From an uncultured Pseudomonadota bacterium (GTDB taxonomy: Bacteria > Pseudomonadota > Gammaproteobacteria > Burkholderiales > SG8-39), in contig CAIPGJ010000512.1 of assembly GCA_903864555.1 (NCBI GenBank), positions 1-7,360 of the forward strand: 7,360 nucleotides of DNA. Reading direction: 5' to 3'. Positions 7,013 through 7,360 of the stretch are shown in pieces. Each line of letters opens with the position of its first letter. The first letter of the stretch is position 1. The notes beneath the pieces are model-generated. The model was not told where the DNA came from and did no database searches. It saw only the letters and a program-made list of their open reading frames with translations. Position numbers and translations under genes: made by a program.

Positions 7013-7360
7013 TTCTTCTTCACTTCCCAGGCGCTGCTGACGAACCAGGCGTCGGCCTGGTAGTAAAGCGGCAGCTTGTCAGGCAGGCCGAAGCGGTTCC
7101 AGTAGGCCACCCGGTGGGTGCCGGAGTACCAGTGGGGAATCACATAGTGGCCGTGCAGCAGCACCCGGTCCAGGGCGCGCACCGCCGTCTCCAGTTCCAC
7201 CCGCGAACGCACGCTGCCGATGCGCGACAGCAACTGGTCCACCGCGGCATCCTTGATGCCCCAGAGGTTGCTCGAGCCGGGGATGTCGGCTGCGCGCGAA
7301 CCGAAGCGGTCATTGAGTTCGACACCCGGTGTTTCGCTGTCGCCAAAGCGGGTGCTGATC
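7009..7360 (-). CDS. yejA: Periplasmic peptide-binding protein of the YejABEF importer, C-terminal part
   Basis: Only the last 116 codons are in the window, because the frame stays open through the right edge. The visible part is the C-terminal lobe of an extracellular solute-binding protein of family 5, the periplasmic receptor that delivers peptides to YejB-YejE. Recognisable stretches are RFGDSETPG near the edge, then DIPGSSNLWGIKD, then VDQLLSRI, a helix ending ALDRVLLHGHYVIPHWY, and NRFGLPDKLP. This pattern (SRNL.GI..P.VD.L, then ALDRVLL..HY.VP.W) is typical of YejA-like proteins. A GTG at 7242 could be mistaken for a start but lies inside the conserved region. The C-terminus is strongly basic (EVKKK). 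The stop overlaps yejB as ATGA. Whether a second binding-protein gene precedes it, as in Pseudomonas npp, cannot be seen. Confidence 0.9.
   Translation of the reverse strand, partial: ISTRFGDSETPGVELNDRFGSRAADIPGSSNLWGIKDAAVDQLLSRIGSVRSRVELETAVRALDRVLLHGHYVIPHWYSGTHRVAYWNRFGLPDKLPLYYQADAWFVSSAWEVKKK

Noticed and set aside
5984..7063. A 359-codon open frame on the plus strand, opposite yejB.
   Set aside because: It runs antisense to a clear permease and across the yejA/yejB junction. The translation is Gln/Gly/His-rich without motifs or membrane helices. It is a codon-bias shadow.

Overview
The window looks like ordinary core chromosome from a GC-rich proteobacterium, most probably a betaproteobacterium. 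The FabI N-terminus ([11 protein letters not shown]) and C-terminus (KIVGGMGG) resemble the betaproteobacterial form more than the enterobacterial one. The gene order tRNA-Val / tRNA-Asp / ppiD / fabI / oligopeptide ABC transporter parallels a region I recall from Pseudomonas (hupB-ppiD-fabI-npp). I see no phage, insertion sequence, CRISPR array or obvious genomic island.

Layout. Bases 1-20 are the 3' end of a tRNA, probably tRNA-Val. A complete tRNA-Asp(GTC) follows at 65-141 and a strong intrinsic terminator at 151-174. ppiD, an inner-membrane-anchored periplasmic chaperone of the SurA/parvulin type, runs rightward at 258-2141. A 131-bp convergent gap with two perfect hairpins (2168-2184 and 2191-2213) separates it from fabI (2273-3073, leftward). 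The rest is a leftward operon for a Yej/Npp-type peptide ABC importer. In transcription order it holds the solute-binding protein yejA (C-terminal 116 residues only, cut by the window edge), permease yejB, a possible 33-codon ORF in an AT-rich patch, permease yejE and the double ATPase yejF. fabI lies 105 bp downstream of yejF on the same strand.

How the genes work together. YejA captures peptides or peptide-like compounds in the periplasm, YejB and YejE form the inner-membrane channel, and YejF powers import with two fused nucleotide-binding domains. PpiD assists newly secreted proteins at the Sec translocon. FabI completes each cycle of fatty-acid elongation. PpiD and YejABEF both serve the envelope, but the proximity of fabI and ppiD to the transporter is probably just conserved gene order.

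I found no convincing new multi-gene system. The most unusual signal is a patch of about 80 bp at 31% GC between yejB and yejE. It holds a small ORF whose ends mesh with both neighbours in the same style as the true gene junctions of this operon (ATGA overlaps), and it also contains a candidate internal promoter. Second are uncommon residues beside the FabI active site (Ala93, Ile151, His156).
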